64,000 nt of DNA from Magnetospirillum gryphiswaldense MSR-1 v2 (GTDB lineage: Bacteria > Pseudomonadota > Alphaproteobacteria > Rhodospirillales > Magnetospirillaceae): positions 992,001 through 1,056,000 of the forward strand of contig NC_023065.1 of NCBI RefSeq assembly GCF_000513295.1, read 5' to 3'. The notes under the pieces are model-generated. The model did not search any database. It worked only from the letters and a program-made list of their open reading frames with translations, and had not been told where the DNA came from. Shown here piece by piece: positions 8,963 to 24,129 of this stretch. Position numbers and translations under genes: made by a program. Each line of letters begins with the position of its first letter. Within the stretch, counting starts at the first letter, position 1.

Positions 8963-10837
8963 TTACTCTTCGCGGGAAAGCTGGCTGCGGTCCACCTTGA
9001 CGCCCATCTCGACGTTCAAGGCGGCGATGTATTGGTCGATCAGGTCAACGGAAACGGCGCTGTTGGTACGTTTGCGGATTTGTTCGGCGGCCTTGGCATC
9101 GGCCTTGGCGTCGAAGGCCATCACCTTGTCCAATTGCGCCACCATCCAACCGTCGCGGCTGGGGGCGGCCTCGACCCGACCGGGCTTGCCGTCGAACAGG
9201 GCGGTGACAATGGCCGGCGGCATCTTGCTGGCCTCGCCGCCCTCGCGGGTGAAGGGGGCGGAGGTCTCGGCCTTCAACGACAGCGACTGAGCCACCTTGG
9301 CTAAGGGTTCGCCGGCCTTGACCCGCTCGGCGATCTTGTCGGCCAAAGCCTTGGCGGCGGCTTGGCGCTGTTCCGCCTGCCAAGCGGCGACGGCCTCGGC
9401 CCGGACTTCCGACAGCACCTTGGGCTGGGGCGGGGTGATGGAATCGACGCGCAGCAGGAACAAGCCGTTACCATCCATCTCGGTCAACTGGCTTTCGGTA
9501 CCCTGTTCGGTATGGAAGGCCACGTCCAGGAAGGATTCGCCGCCCGGCAAATCGGTGACCGGCTTGCCATTGGGGGCGCGGCCCTTGGCATCCATGGCGG
9601 CGATGCGCACCAGCGGCAACTGGAAGCGGGTGGCGGTTTCTTCCAAGGTGGCGCCGCCACCCAAGGAATCTTCTACCTGATTGGTCAGTTCCGTTATGCG
9701 GTCCATGGACTTTTCGCGCAGGATGTCCGCGGCCAGCATCTCCCTGACCTCGGCCAGCGACCGGGTCTTTTCGGCGGTGATGGCGGTGACCTTGGCCACA
9801 TGCCAGCCCAAGGCCGACTTCACCGGCTGGGTCAGGGCGCCCTGACCCACGTCGAAGACTGGTCCGGCCAGTTCCTCGGGCAGGTCGCCCTTTTCCACCA
9901 GGCCCAGCTCGATGACGTTGACGCCGAGATCCTTGGCGATGACCTTGATGTCCTTGCCGGCCTTGACCATTTCCGCCGCCTTGTCGGCGCTGGCATCGTC
10001 GGCCAGGACGATCTGGCTGACCGTGCGCCGTTCAGGGCTGTGGAACTCGTCTTCACGCGCCTTGTAGGCTTCGGTGAGCATCTCGTCGGTGACGGTCAGA
10101 CCGCGTCCGGCATCGGTGGTGCGCAGCAGCAAGGCGGTGATGGCGCGGAATTCCGGCGCCATGAAGCTGTTGGCATTGGCCTTGTAATACTGTTCCAGCG
10201 TGGCCGCATCGGGGGCGGCGGGTTGGGGCATGGACGAGGCCTTGATGGAAACGGTCTCGGCCTGGCGGGTTTCGCGCTTCCAGCGGATCAACGGTTCGGT
10301 CAGGGTCTGCGGGGCGGTGAGGCCGCCGCTCAAGGATTCGGCCAATTGGGTGCGCAGGATGTTGTCCTTTTCCTGGCGCATGAATTCCTGTTCGCTCCAG
10401 CCGGCGCGCGACAGCGCCTGACGCAGCAAGTCGCGGTCGAACTGGCCCAACTGGTTGCGGAAGCTGGGTTCCGCCGCCACCTTGGCGATGACTTCGTCGT
10501 CCGAGGTGGCCAAGCTGAGACCGCGTGCGGCTTCGTCAACCAAGGTGCGGGTGACGATGCTGTCGATGGTGCGGTCCATCAGCCCCAGCTTGCGGGCGTC
10601 GGCCATGCTCAGCTTGCCGCCGAATTGCGGTTGCAACTGGTCCATGTCGCGCTTGAATTCCACCATCACCTCGGCGGCGGCGAAATCGCGGTCGCCCACG
10701 GTGATGGCCGGGCCGCGACCGAACAGGCCGTTGCGGGCCACGTCTTCGACGCCCCAGGCAAGGAAGCTTAGGACAAGCAGGCCGAACAGGACTTTGATGA
10801 CCCAGGACTTCGAGGCGTTACGGAAAGAATCGAGCAT
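8963..10837 (-). CDS. PpiD-like membrane-anchored periplasmic peptidyl-prolyl isomerase/chaperone
   Basis: The 624-residue protein begins with a short cytoplasmic tail and one membrane anchor (residues about 13-31, [18 protein letters not shown]). It continues with a SurA-N-like helical chaperone domain and a rotamase (PPIC) region, matching the SurA_N_3/PpiD architecture. PpiD assists folding of proteins leaving the Sec translocon. ATG 10837 places the anchor at the N terminus; the longer open frame adds an implausible low-complexity leader. It is divergent from tpiA and shares the upstream region with it. The ppiD-trpE coupling is common in alphaproteobacteria. Confidence 0.88.
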   Translation of the reverse strand: MLDSFRNASKSWVIKVLFGLLVLSFLAWGVEDVARNGLFGRGPAITVGDRDFAAAEVMVEFKRDMDQLQPQFGGKLSMADARKLGLMDRTIDSIVTRTLVDEAARGLSLATSDDEVIAKVAAEPSFRNQLGQFDRDLLRQALSRAGWSEQEFMRQEKDNILRTQLAESLSGGLTAPQTLTEPLIRWKRETRQAETVSIKASSMPQPAAPDAATLEQYYKANANSFMAPEFRAITALLLRTTDAGRGLTVTDEMLTEAYKAREDEFHSPERRTVSQIVLADDASADKAAEMVKAGKDIKVIAKDLGVNVIELGLVEKGDLPEELAGPVFDVGQGALTQPVKSALGWHVAKVTAITAEKTRSLAEVREMLAADILREKSMDRITELTNQVEDSLGGGATLEETATRFQLPLVRIAAMDAKGRAPNGKPVTDLPGGESFLDVAFHTEQGTESQLTEMDGNGLFLLRVDSITPPQPKVLSEVRAEAVAAWQAEQRQAAAKALADKIAERVKAGEPLAKVAQSLSLKAETSAPFTREGGEASKMPPAIVTALFDGKPGRVEAAPSRDGWMVAQLDKVMAFDAKADAKAAEQIRKRTNSAVSVDLIDQYIAALNVEMGVKVDRSQLSREE

Positions 10838-10969
10838 GGTTCCCGGCGAAAGCAAGAGGCAGCCGGGGCGCGGATCGGCCCCAGGCAAAGTGACCGGCAT
10901 CATAAGAGGGGGGGGCGGGCCCCGCAACAGCGGAATCCGCTTGTGTTGCCGACAGGCCGTTGCCTTTGT

Positions 10970-10999
10970 TTGGACGAAGGCGCCGGTTGGTGCTATACG
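10970..10999 (+). promoter_or_regulatory. Predicted promoter of tpiA
   Basis: TTGGAC (10970-10975) and TATACG (10994-10999) have an 18 bp spacer. The predicted transcript would begin about 35 nt before the tpiA start. No experimental support. Confidence 0.45.
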
Positions 11000-11039
11000 C
11001 GCCTTAATCGCCCAAAAATCCTTGTGGGAGTTAATGATA

Positions 11040-11798
<759 letters not shown>

Positions 11799-11815
11799 CC
11801 ATGTCACTTTTGCAC

Positions 11816-11840
11816 TAGCCTTCCGCGACGCGGAGGGCTA
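11816..11840. other. Intergenic hairpin between tpiA and secG
   Basis: TAGCCTTCCGCG and CGCGGAGGGCTA form a stem of about 11-12 bp with a tiny loop and one G-T pair. It is followed by A residues, not T residues, so it is not a typical terminator; it may stabilise the upstream message or attenuate transcription. Function is unknown. Confidence 0.4.
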
Positions 11841-11939
11841 AAAACGCCGTCGAACATTCCGGCGCCCGGTGCCACTGCCTGAACCCAGGTGGCGGCTCCG
11901 GGCGGACCGTTTTGGTGGTTTGGCCTTTTTGGTGTGCTC

Positions 11940-13992
<2,053 letters not shown>

Positions 13993-13997
13993 GCAGC

Positions 13998-16153
<2,156 letters not shown>

Positions 16154-16173
16154 TCGCGGCTTTTTCTGTCGAT

Positions 16174-16214
16174 CAAACGAAGCGGCTGGGGGCAACCCCA
16201 GCCGCTTTCGTTTG
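16174..16214 (+). terminator. Intrinsic terminator after eno
   Basis: An 18 bp stem (16174-16191 with 16196-16214, one bulged T, loop GCAA) begins 20 bp after the eno stop. The 3' arm ends in a T-rich sequence TTTCGTTTG instead of a pure U run. Confidence 0.8.
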
Positions 16215-16244
16215 TGACAAGTTTAATCGCAATGATTGTATTTA

Positions 16245-16273
16245 TTGACTCAATAAACAATAATAGATAGAGA
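16245..16273 (+). promoter_or_regulatory. Possible promoter of the 137-residue orphan gene
   Basis: TTGACT (16245-16250) and TAGAGA (16268-16273) are 17 bp apart in a clearly AT-rich stretch between a terminator and the next start codon. The -10 element is a weak match. Confidence 0.35.
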
Positions 16274-16307
16274 TTTAAGCGGAGAAAACTTCATTAGGGA
16301 GGCTTCA

Positions 16308-16721
16308 ATGTCCAATGTTTCTTCTCCGCTTCTGGATCACAACACCGCCGACATCGCTGAAAACCTGCAATTGGGCAAGGGCGCCAGTTTCTGGGCCTAT
16401 ATCTCGCCGCAGAACAACACCAGCGCCGTGGTCACCAAGTGGTCGGTGACGCTGCAACAGTTGAACGGCAACTGGACCGGGACCATCACCTCGGATAACC
16501 CGACCCAACAACTGCAAACCCCTGGCCTGTCGGGTGTTTTCAAGGTGATCGTCAGTGCCAGCGGCCCCAATTTCGGCCCGACCACCTTGGCCCCCAAGGC
16601 CGGTTCGCAGGCTGATATCGGTTGCAACAGCAATTGTGCCGGCATGGTCGGCATCGTCGCTACCGCCGACGGCAAGGGGGCCGAGTACTGGACCGTGTGG
16701 GACGCCTATTGCTCGCGCTGA
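16308..16721 (+). CDS. Small orphan protein, 137 aa, unknown function
   Basis: I do not recognise this protein. It has no signal peptide or membrane helix and looks rich in beta strands and Asn/Thr/Ser/Gly, with a CNSNC motif near residue 105 and one further Cys three residues from the C terminus in YCSR. The start ATG 16308 follows AGGGAGGC, a strong ribosome-binding site. The gene is isolated: terminators lie on both sides and an AT-rich region precedes it, so it is a single-gene transcription unit. The lower GC of the upstream region could mean acquisition by transfer, but the coding part matches its surroundings. Confidence 0.75.
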   Translation: MSNVSSPLLDHNTADIAENLQLGKGASFWAYISPQNNTSAVVTKWSVTLQQLNGNWTGTITSDNPTQQLQTPGLSGVFKVIVSASGPNFGPTTLAPKAGSQADIGCNSNCAGMVGIVATADGKGAEYWTVWDAYCSR

Positions 16722-16750
16722 TCAACACTCAGTCCTGAGAGCAAAAGTGA

Positions 16751-16780
16751 TGGCCGGGAGAAATCCCGGCCATTTTGTTT
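16751..16780 (+). terminator. Intrinsic terminator after the orphan gene
   Basis: A perfect 9 bp stem TGGCCGGGA/TCCCGGCCA (16751-16759 with 16764-16772) with a GAAA tetraloop is followed by TTTTGTTT. Confidence 0.92.
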
Positions 16781-16858
16781 AAAATTTTAAGCAAACTCCA
16801 CATACTAACGTCAAGTTAACCAGCGCGTGCTAGGTTCATGCGCTGTTCTCCTTTGTCG

Positions 16859-16884
16859 GTGACGAAGTGAGTCTTTTTCGTCAC
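16859..16884. repeat. Inverted repeat upstream of the FtsB-like gene
   Basis: GTGACGAA (16859-16866) and TTCGTCAC (16877-16884) form an 8 bp perfect inverted repeat with a 10 nt spacer. A related GTGACGTTTCG follows at 16890. It lies about 85 bp before the FtsB-like start and could be an operator or a transcript hairpin; nothing shows which. Confidence 0.4.
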
Positions 16885-16969
16885 AGAAGTGACGTTTCGT
16901 TCAAGAAAATGAATCAAGTCGTTCACATCTTGTTGACGTCACGAATCCTGCTGTGATCCCATCTCTCCC

Positions 16970-17275
16970 ATGTTGAAAGAACTCAACCGCTATCTGCGCC
17001 ATGTCATGGGCCCGTTGATCGGGGTCGGTGCCTTGGCTTATTTCGCCTACCACACGGTGGAAGGCGATCGCGGAGTGCTGGCCTGGGTTCGGCTCGACAA
17101 GGAAATCCTGGCCGCTGAAATGCAACTGGCCAACGTCTCGACCGAGCGTCAGGCGTTGGAACACCGGGTGCTGCTGCTGCGCCCCGACCATCTTGACCCC
17201 GACATGCTGGAAGAACGCGCGCGCGCCATGCTCAACATGGGCCGCAGCGACGAGATGGTGATCTTCGGTAAGTAA
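16970..17275 (+). CDS. FtsB/DivIC-family septum formation initiator protein
   Basis: A 101-residue bitopic protein: a short basic N terminus, one membrane helix (about residues 12-28), then a coiled-coil stretch with heptad-like Leu/Glu spacing (EILAAEMQLANVSTERQALEHRV) and a C-terminal segment ERARAMLNMGRSDEMVIF. This order matches FtsB/DivIC, which bridges early and late divisome proteins. In many alphaproteobacteria the gene lies between eno and pdhA, as here. It ends exactly where the convergent chemoreceptor gene ends, with no space for a terminator. Confidence 0.85.
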   Translation: MLKELNRYLRHVMGPLIGVGALAYFAYHTVEGDRGVLAWVRLDKEILAAEMQLANVSTERQALEHRVLLLRPDHLDPDMLEERARAMLNMGRSDEMVIFGK

Positions 17276-18958
17276 TCATTCTTCCGAGATTGCGTGCAGG
17301 AATGTCTCGATAGCCTGTTTCAACGCTGCCGACGTCCGCGTCAGGTGGCTGGCCGCTTGCCGGACTTGGCCGGCACCGGCACCACTGTGGCTGGCGGCCT
17401 GCTGAATGCCTTCCATGATCTCGGATACGGCGTTGGTCCCCAGAGCCGCCTGCTCGACATTGCGGGCGATTTCCTGGGTGGCGGCGTTCTGTTCCTCCAT
17501 GGCGGCGGAAATGCCGCTGGCCACGCTTTCCATGCGGCGAATAGCGGCGATGACCTGATCGAGGGCGGTCACTACCGCGCGGGTTTGGTTCTGCACCGTG
17601 GTGATTTGGGCGGTAATGTCCTGGGTGGCGCGCCCGGTCTGGGTCGCCAGAGATTTCACTTCATTGGCGACGACGGCAAAGCCTTTGCCGGCCTCGCCGG
17701 CCCGGGCCGCCTCGATGGTGGCGTTGAGTGCCAACAGATTGGTCTGACTGGCGATGGAGCGGATCATCTCGACGATGGCGGAAATCTGCGATGCCGATTG
17801 ATCCAGGGCGCGTACCGACGCGGTAGCGCTGTCGGCGGCTTCCACCGCGTGGGAGGAGGCATCGGCGGACAAGGTGATCTGCCGCGAAATCTCGTTGATG
17901 GAGGCGGCGAGTTCCTCGGCTGCCGCCGCCACGGTTTCGACGTTGCTGGCGGCCTGGGTGGCGGCGGAGCTGCCGCTGGTGGCGCGGCTGCTGGTCAGAT
18001 CGGCATCTGCTTGCAATCCGCTTGAGGTTTCTTCAAGCGCGCCCGAAGCGGTGCTGACCTGATAGAGACTGTCCTTGCTGTGCTGTTCAAAGCTCAGGAC
18101 CAGTTGGCGCACGTGCTCGGCGTGGGCGAGTTTCCTTTCCTGTTCCCGCAGGGCCGCCTGTTCCAGATCGCGGTCACGGCGCAGATGGTCGCGCAGGGTG
18201 AGCAATGCCTTGGCCACGTCTCCCAATTCATCGCGACGGTCGGTTCCGGTGATGGCGATGTCCAATTGGTTTTGCGCCAGGGCGTGGACATCGGCGACGC
18301 TGGCCCGCAATGGCGTGGCGATGCCGTTACGGGCGATGACGATGCTGACGGCGATCCCGGCGCCCAGGGCGATCAGGGCGGCGGCGATGGTCAGGGTGGT
18401 GCGGCTATCGACCAGGGTGTGGGCGGTGTCGGTGCGCGCGGCCAGCGTGTCTTCTTGCAGGCGGAAGAAGGTACGGACGATTTCACGCAGCGACGCCGCT
18501 TCGGCGCTGGCGGCGCGGGCCTGGTCGCGCAGGGCGTCGCGGCTGCCTTGGTCGCGGGCGAGGCTCAGCACCTTGTGGGCCGCCTGTTCAAAGCCGGATT
18601 TGCGTTGTTCCATGCCGTCGATCAACGCCAAGGCCTTGGTGTCGTTGGTCAGTTTCCGTGTCTTGTCCATGCGCTGCTGGAACAGCTCCAACTCGGCCTT
18701 CAGTTTGGCTTCGGCATCGGTCAGGGCGGCGGGGCTGGGGTCGGCCGCCGCCATGGCCTGGATGGCATTCATGGCCTGAACATTGGTGTTCATGCGGGCG
18801 GCCAGCAACGCGGCGGAGCCGTCATCGGCGACGGCATGTAATTGCCGACCCAGGGATTGCAACGACGAAATCGATGTCGCCGACACGACCGCCAGAGCTG
18901 AACTCAGAACCAGCACGATAAGGGCGACCTTATAGAGAACCTTCAAATTCTTCAGCAT
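17276..18958 (-). CDS. Methyl-accepting chemotaxis protein, 560 aa
   Basis: Predicted inner-membrane chemoreceptor: membrane helix 1 near residues 10-30, a periplasmic four-helix-bundle-like sensor domain, membrane helix 2 (about 195-215, [20 protein letters not shown]), HAMP, then a signalling domain with the conserved hairpin tip containing [21 protein letters not shown]. No C-terminal CheR-docking peptide is visible; it ends [11 protein letters not shown] 18958 follows a run of G residues and is preferred over the longer frame to 19156. It stands apart from the che operon, and its ligand is unknown. Confidence 0.92.
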   Translation of the reverse strand: MLKNLKVLYKVALIVLVLSSALAVVSATSISSLQSLGRQLHAVADDGSAALLAARMNTNVQAMNAIQAMAAADPSPAALTDAEAKLKAELELFQQRMDKTRKLTNDTKALALIDGMEQRKSGFEQAAHKVLSLARDQGSRDALRDQARAASAEAASLREIVRTFFRLQEDTLAARTDTAHTLVDSRTTLTIAAALIALGAGIAVSIVIARNGIATPLRASVADVHALAQNQLDIAITGTDRRDELGDVAKALLTLRDHLRRDRDLEQAALREQERKLAHAEHVRQLVLSFEQHSKDSLYQVSTASGALEETSSGLQADADLTSSRATSGSSAATQAASNVETVAAAAEELAASINEISRQITLSADASSHAVEAADSATASVRALDQSASQISAIVEMIRSIASQTNLLALNATIEAARAGEAGKGFAVVANEVKSLATQTGRATQDITAQITTVQNQTRAVVTALDQVIAAIRRMESVASGISAAMEEQNAATQEIARNVEQAALGTNAVSEIMEGIQQAASHSGAGAGQVRQAASHLTRTSAALKQAIETFLHAISEE

Positions 18959-19332
18959 GACAGCCCCCCTTGGCTGGGCGGGTTCTGTGTTCATGGTAGT
19001 CTTGTTTGCTTTGTTGTCATGCGTTTGCTCTGAATGGGTGCATTGTGAAATGGACCGGTTGGCGCGATTTTGTCCGCCGGGTGGGTTTTCAAGTGTTTGC
19101 CCGCTCCCAATATCCCTGTCAGGCGCTAACCCGATGAGGCAAAAGGATTGCTGCATCGCACCACCCGTTGCCCGCCCATCTGGTTAGGTTTTGATAAATA
19201 ACTATTATCCAGTTAATTGCCATTATTGCATTGCAATATAAGCATTTTTGACGGCGAAACGCCTTGCCTAAAAGGGAAGGTTGGTTTACCTATCTGTCTA
19301 CGCACTCACATCATCCTGCCCTGGGAGGAACC
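18959..19332. promoter_or_regulatory. 374 bp divergent intergenic region, chemoreceptor / pdhA
   Basis: No gene is supported here. The part from about 19185 to 19260 is strongly AT-rich and probably holds the promoter of the pyruvate dehydrogenase operon. It contains a 13 bp palindrome, ATTGCA-T-TGCAAT (19225-19237), that could be an operator, followed by TATAAG. Neither the sigma factor nor the regulator can be named. Confidence 0.35.
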
Positions 19333-20334
19333 ATGGCGACCACGTCCAAGCGCAAAGCCAAGTCGGCGGAGATCGGACCGGACCAGCTGATCGGCTGGTA
19401 CCGCGACATGCTGCTGATCCGTCGTTTCGAGGAAAAGGCCGGCCAGTTGTATGGCATGGGTCTGATCGGCGGTTTCTGCCACCTGTATATCGGCCAGGAA
19501 GCCGTGGTCGTCGGCATGCAATCGGCGGCGGGCGATACCGATTCGGTCATCACCTCTTACCGTGACCACGGCCAGATGCTGGCCTGCGGCATGGATGCCA
19601 AGGGCGTGATGGCGGAACTGACCGGGCGCAGCGGCGGCTATTCCCGCGGCAAGGGCGGTTCCATGCACATGTTCAGCCGGGAAAAGCGCTTTTACGGCGG
19701 TCACGGCATCGTCGGCGCCCAGGTGCCCATCGGCACCGGCCTGGGCTTCGCCCACAAATACACCGGCGACCAGGGCGTCTGTCACGTCTATCTGGGCGAT
19801 GGCGCGCTTAACCAGGGTCAGGTTTACGAAAGCTTCAACATGGCTGCCCTGTGGAAGCTGCCGGTTGTCTATGTGATCGAGAACAACAAATACGCCATGG
19901 GCACCTCGTCCGAGCGGCACGCCGCCGGTATCGAATTGTTCAAGCGCGGTGCTGCCTACGGCATCCCCGGCGAAGCGGTGGACGGCATGAGCGTGCAGGC
20001 GATTTACGAAGCCGGCAGCCGGGCGCTGGACCATGCCCGTTCCGGCAACGGTCCCTATATCCTGGAAATGAAGACCTATCGCTATCGCGGCCATTCCATG
20101 TCCGATCCGGCCAAGTACCGGACCAAGGAGGAAGTGACCAAGATGCGCGAGCAGCACGACCCCATCGACACCTTGAAGGCCCGCTTGCTGGATGCCGGTC
20201 TGGTGGACGAGGCGGCGCTCAAGGAAATGGACCGCGAGGTCAAGGTCATCGTCACCGAAGCGGCGGAATTCGCGCAAACCAGCCCCGAGCCGGATTTGTC
20301 CGAATTGTGGACCGACGTGCTGATTGAAGCCTGA
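19333..20334 (+). CDS. pdhA: Pyruvate dehydrogenase E1 component, alpha subunit
   Basis: With PdhB it forms the thiamine diphosphate-dependent heterotetrameric E1 that decarboxylates pyruvate. The 333-residue protein has the TPP-binding motif starting GDGALNQGQ and ending ENNKYAMGTS, and the phosphorylation-loop-like YRYRGHSMSDPAKYR region shared with mitochondrial E1-alpha. ATG 19333 follows GGGAGGAACC; the open frame extends upstream to 19264 without a credible start. First gene of an eight-gene operon. Confidence 0.96.
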   Translation: MATTSKRKAKSAEIGPDQLIGWYRDMLLIRRFEEKAGQLYGMGLIGGFCHLYIGQEAVVVGMQSAAGDTDSVITSYRDHGQMLACGMDAKGVMAELTGRSGGYSRGKGGSMHMFSREKRFYGGHGIVGAQVPIGTGLGFAHKYTGDQGVCHVYLGDGALNQGQVYESFNMAALWKLPVVYVIENNKYAMGTSSERHAAGIELFKRGAAYGIPGEAVDGMSVQAIYEAGSRALDHARSGNGPYILEMKTYRYRGHSMSDPAKYRTKEEVTKMREQHDPIDTLKARLLDAGLVDEAALKEMDREVKVIVTEAAEFAQTSPEPDLSELWTDVLIEA

Positions 20335-20349
20335 GGGGGAGACGAGACG

Positions 20350-21723
20350 ATGGCTATCGAAATTCTGATGCCGGCGCTGTCGCCGACCATGACTGAAGGC
20401 AAGCTGGCCCGGTGGCTGAAGGCCGAGGGCGATGCGGTGAAGTCGGGCGACGTGCTGGCCGAGATTGAAACCGACAAGGCGACCATGGAAATGGAAGCGG
20501 TCGAGGAAGGCACCTTGGGCAAGATTCTGATTGCCGGCGGCACCGAGGGTGTGGCCGTCAACACCGCCATCGCCATCATGCTGGAAGAGGGCGAAACCGC
20601 CGCCGATCTGGGCAAGGTGATGGAAAAGGCTGGCCCCAGCGTCACCCCGGTCATCCACGATGCCGGCCCGCAGGCGGCGATCATGGCCCAGGCCCCGGCG
20701 GTCTGCGCCCCGGCGCATGTGGAAAAGGAATATGCCAAGTACAACCGCCAGACCGTGCGCGAAGCGCTTCGCGACGCCATGGCCGAGGAAATGCGCCGCG
20801 ACGAAGGCGTCTTCCTGCTGGGCGAGGAAGTGGCCCAGTACCAGGGCGCCTACAAGGTGTCGCAGGGTCTGCTGGACGAGTTCGGCGACAAGCGGGTGAT
20901 CGACACGCCGATCACCGAAATGGGCTTCGCCGGTCTGGCCGTGGGTGCGGCTTTTGCCGGTCTCAAGCCCATCGTCGAGTTCATGACCATGAACTTCTCC
21001 ATGCAGGCCATCGACCACGTCATCAATTCGGCGGCCAAGACCCTGTACATGTCGGGCGGTCAGCAACCGTGCCCCATCGTCTTCCGTGGTCCCAACGGTG
21101 CCGCCGCCCGCGTCGGCGCCCAGCACAGCCAGGATTTCGCCTCGTGGTACGCCCATTGCCCCGGCTTGAAGGTGGTGGCGCCGTGGTCTGCCGCCGACGC
21201 CAAGGGCTTGCTGAAGGCGGCCATCCGCGACCCCAACCCGGTGGTGGTGCTGGAAAATGAAATCCTCTACGGCCAGTCCTTCGATGTGCCCGACGACCCG
21301 GATTTCATCGTCCCCATCGGCAAGGCCAAGATCGAGCGGTCGGGCGAGCATGTGACCATCGTCACCTATTCCCGCATGGTCGGCACTTCGCTGGAAGCCG
21401 CGGCGCTGTTGGAAAAGGACGGCATTTCCGCCGAAGTCCTTAACCTGCGGTCGCTTCGCCCCATCGACATCGACAGCATCGTCGCCTCGGTGAAGAAGAC
21501 CAATCGCATCATCTCGGTCGAGGAAGGCTGGGCCTATGCCGGCATCGGCTCGGAAATCGCCGCGCTGATGATGGAGCATTGCTTCGACTGGCTGGATGCC
21601 CCGGTGATCCGGGTGTGCGGTGCCGATGTGCCCATGCCCTATGCCGCCAATCTGGAACGCCTGTATCTGCCGACCCCGGATGGCATCGCCGATGCCGCCC
21701 GCAAGGTCTGCTACGCCAAGTAA
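20350..21723 (+). CDS. pdhB: Pyruvate dehydrogenase E1 component, beta subunit, with N-terminal lipoyl domain
   Basis: Residues 1-80 form a biotinyl/lipoyl domain with the modified Lys in [10 protein letters not shown]. An Ala/Pro linker follows, and then the E1-beta body (about 125-457: [44 protein letters not shown]-terminal transketolase domain). The extra lipoyl domain on E1-beta is a known feature of alphaproteobacterial PDH. Spacing to pdhA is 15 bp and to pdhC 12 bp. Confidence 0.96.
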   Translation: MAIEILMPALSPTMTEGKLARWLKAEGDAVKSGDVLAEIETDKATMEMEAVEEGTLGKILIAGGTEGVAVNTAIAIMLEEGETAADLGKVMEKAGPSVTPVIHDAGPQAAIMAQAPAVCAPAHVEKEYAKYNRQTVREALRDAMAEEMRRDEGVFLLGEEVAQYQGAYKVSQGLLDEFGDKRVIDTPITEMGFAGLAVGAAFAGLKPIVEFMTMNFSMQAIDHVINSAAKTLYMSGGQQPCPIVFRGPNGAAARVGAQHSQDFASWYAHCPGLKVVAPWSAADAKGLLKAAIRDPNPVVVLENEILYGQSFDVPDDPDFIVPIGKAKIERSGEHVTIVTYSRMVGTSLEAAALLEKDGISAEVLNLRSLRPIDIDSIVASVKKTNRIISVEEGWAYAGIGSEIAALMMEHCFDWLDAPVIRVCGADVPMPYAANLERLYLPTPDGIADAARKVCYAK

Positions 21724-21735
21724 GGAGAGCGCGAA

Positions 21736-22998
21736 ATGCCCATCGAACTTTTGATGCCCGCGCTTTCGCCCACCATGACCGAGGGTACCTTGGCCCGGTG
21801 GTTGAAGAAGGAAGGCGATGCGGTGAAGTCCGGCGATGTTCTGGCCGAGATCGAAACCGACAAGGCGACCATGGAATTCGAGGCCGTGGATGAAGGCGTG
21901 TTGGGGAAAATCCTGATCGCCGACGGCACTTCTGGCGTCGCCGTCAACACTCCCATCGGCGTGCTGCTGGAAGAGGGCGAGGATGCGTCCAGCATCGTCG
22001 CCAAGCCGAAAGCCGCCGCCCCGGCGGCTGCCGTTGCCCCGGTGGCTGCGGCTGCCCCGGTCGCCGCCGCCGCTCCGGCGCCGTCCCATGGGGGTGAGCG
22101 CGTTTTCGCCAGCCCGCTGGCCAAGCGCATCGCTGCCGATGCTGGATTGGACCTGAAGGCGGTCAAGGGCTCGGGCCCCTATGGCCGGGTGGTCAAGGCC
22201 GACGTCGAACAGGCGCTCAAGGGCGGTGTCGCCGCCGCCCCGGCTGTTGCCGCCGCCGCGCCGGTGGCCGCTGCCAAGGCCGCTCCGGCCCCGGCTGTCG
22301 CCAATCCGTTCGAGCCGGCTTTCGAGGAAATCCCCAATTCCTCCATGCGCAAGGTCATCGCCCGTCGCCTGACCGAAGCCAAGTCGACCATTCCGCATTT
22401 CTATCTGTCCATCGATTGCGAGCTGGATGCCCTGTTGAAGGTGCGTTCCGATCTCAATGGCCGGTCCGATGCCTATAAGCTGTCGGTCAACGACTTCATC
22501 ATCCGCGCCGTGGCGCTGGCGTTGAAGAAGGTGCCGGCGGCCAATGCGTCGTGGGGCGAAGAGGCGATCAAGCGTTATACCGATGTGGACGTGTCGGTGG
22601 CGGTGGCCACCCCCAACGGTCTGATCACCCCCATCGTCCACCATGCCGACCATAAGGGTCTGGCGGCCATTTCCAATGAAATGAAGGAACTGGCGGCCAA
22701 GGCCCGCGACGGCAAGCTGAAGCCGGAGGAATTCCAGGGCGGCGGTTTCACCATCTCCAACCTGGGCATGTTCGGCGTCAAGGACTTCGCCGCCATCATC
22801 AACCCGCCGCAGGGCTGCATCCTGGCGGTGGGCGCGGGCGAGCAGCGCCCGGTGGTCAAGGCCGGCGCCCTGGCCATCGCCACGGTGATGACCTGCACGC
22901 TTTCGGTCGACCATCGCGTCGTCGACGGCGCCGTCGGTGCCGAGTTCCTGGCCGCCTTCAAGAAGCTGGTCGAAGATCCGCTTTCCATGCTGCTGTAG
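21736..22998 (+). CDS. pdhC: Dihydrolipoamide acetyltransferase (E2) of pyruvate dehydrogenase
   Basis: The 420-residue core-forming E2 has one lipoyl domain (Lys in [10 protein letters not shown], about residue 43), an Ala/Pro-rich flexible linker, a peripheral subunit-binding domain ([16 protein letters not shown]), a second linker and the acetyltransferase domain with catalytic His/Asp in DHRVVDGA. It moves the acetyl group from E1 to CoA. The lipoyl domain is nearly identical to that of PdhB, suggesting duplication between the two genes. Confidence 0.96.
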   Translation: MPIELLMPALSPTMTEGTLARWLKKEGDAVKSGDVLAEIETDKATMEFEAVDEGVLGKILIADGTSGVAVNTPIGVLLEEGEDASSIVAKPKAAAPAAAVAPVAAAAPVAAAAPAPSHGGERVFASPLAKRIAADAGLDLKAVKGSGPYGRVVKADVEQALKGGVAAAPAVAAAAPVAAAKAAPAPAVANPFEPAFEEIPNSSMRKVIARRLTEAKSTIPHFYLSIDCELDALLKVRSDLNGRSDAYKLSVNDFIIRAVALALKKVPAANASWGEEAIKRYTDVDVSVAVATPNGLITPIVHHADHKGLAAISNEMKELAAKARDGKLKPEEFQGGGFTISNLGMFGVKDFAAIINPPQGCILAVGAGEQRPVVKAGALAIATVMTCTLSVDHRVVDGAVGAEFLAAFKKLVEDPLSMLL

Positions 22999-23012
22999 GG
23001 GAGGCCAAGGTC

Positions 23013-23624
23013 ATGGACCGGGAGAAAATCGCCCTGGCCATGCCGGCCATCCGTCAGGAGTTCGAGACCCTGAAGCAAGCCTTGGGCGAGGGGCGGATGC
23101 CATCCGCCACCTCGGCCCTGTTCGGCGGCTGCCTGAGCTGGGGCGACGAGTTGCGTTCCATCTATGCCCGCGACGACCGTCAGGCGCTGTCGGAACGCGA
23201 TCCGCTGACCCGCTTTTTCGTCACCCGCTTTCGCGGTCAGGAAGGCGATGCGGATATCGTCAGCGCCAGTGGCGGCACTTGTTTTCTGCTGGCGTTTTCC
23301 GCCTTCCCCTATCTGGACGCCCTGATGACGGAGATGTCGGTCGGCGATCATATGGGCTTTGACGAAGACGGTAATTGGCTGGTCAGCAAGATCATCGCCG
23401 GCACCATGGATGGCTCGCGCCTGAAAGTGGACAAGGGCCATCAGGGCTGGCGCTTCGATCTGATGAGCGTCTATCAGACCAAGGCCCAGGCCATGGACAC
23501 TTTTATCAATGAACGTTTCTGCGGCGATTTCGATGCCTTCTTGTGGCGTTACGTCGCCGACCACGATCTGGCATTCGACATGGATCGGGCCTGGCGCCCG
23601 CTGGTGGAAAAGGGGGGGATCTGA
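23013..23624 (+). CDS. Unknown protein 1 of the pdh operon, 203 aa
   Basis: I do not recognise this protein. It has no signal peptide or membrane helix, is acidic and rich in aromatic residues, and contains two Cys in the N-terminal half (GGCLSWGDE; SGGTCFLL). It starts 14 bp after pdhC, with GGGGAGG ahead of ATG 23013, and overlaps the next gene by one base (TGATG), so it is translated with the PDH genes. Its position between E2 and E3 suggests a link to the complex or its lipoylation, but that is inference from location only. Confidence 0.8.
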   Translation: MDREKIALAMPAIRQEFETLKQALGEGRMPSATSALFGGCLSWGDELRSIYARDDRQALSERDPLTRFFVTRFRGQEGDADIVSASGGTCFLLAFSAFPYLDALMTEMSVGDHMGFDEDGNWLVSKIIAGTMDGSRLKVDKGHQGWRFDLMSVYQTKAQAMDTFINERFCGDFDAFLWRYVADHDLAFDMDRAWRPLVEKGGI

Positions 23625-24091
23625 TGCGGATCCGCGTACGTGAACTGGACCGGCCCTTGGCCGGATTCGCTGCCCGGACGGTTGATCCGTCACCGGCGGA
23701 ATCCCAGGCGGTGGCCGGGCTGATCGACATGGTCGGCGGCTCGGCTCTGTTCGGCGAACATCTGTTGCTGCCGGAAGAACAGGAAAGCTGCTATCGCGCC
23801 ATCTGCGATCTGCGCCGCTTGATCGGCGACACCAACCAGCTGATCGGCGACGATTCCGTCGCCCATGACACGTTGCTGGCCATGCGCGCCGCCTGCCGCC
23901 GTTATCTGGACGCCGCCGAGGCGTGGGATCGTCAGGCCGGGCGGCGTCACGCCATGCCCAGCTACCGCTTTTATCAATTGCTCGGCGCCTTCCGCGACGT
24001 CATGGGCATCTATCTGTGGCGTCTGGCCGATCTGCACGATCTGGACGTCGATGGCCGACTGGCCGCGTTTTTTCCCGCCGCCCGCGACTGA
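23624..24091 (+). CDS. Unknown protein 2 of the pdh operon, 155 aa
   Basis: I do not recognise this protein. The product is predicted to be mostly helical, with a Leu/Arg-rich middle (CYRAICDLRRLIGDTNQLIG) and a C-terminal helix rich in Leu/Trp/Arg. The start ATG 23624 overlaps the preceding stop codon (TGATG) and has GGGGGGG a few bases before it; the open frame extends upstream inside the previous gene without support. The translational coupling implies it works with its upstream neighbour, possibly as a complex. Confidence 0.78.
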   Translation: MRIRVRELDRPLAGFAARTVDPSPAESQAVAGLIDMVGGSALFGEHLLLPEEQESCYRAICDLRRLIGDTNQLIGDDSVAHDTLLAMRAACRRYLDAAEAWDRQAGRRHAMPSYRFYQLLGAFRDVMGIYLWRLADLHDLDVDGRLAAFFPAARD

Positions 24092-24129
24092 TACCGGGCC
24101 GACATAACTGATTTTGGTGGAGACATCAC

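Noticed and set aside
19306-22914. Very long open frame (1202 codons) on the minus strand across pdhA-pdhB-pdhC
   Set aside because: It is antisense to three well-identified genes. Its Gly/His/Gln-rich peptide is the usual shadow of GC-rich codon bias and has no recognisable domain.
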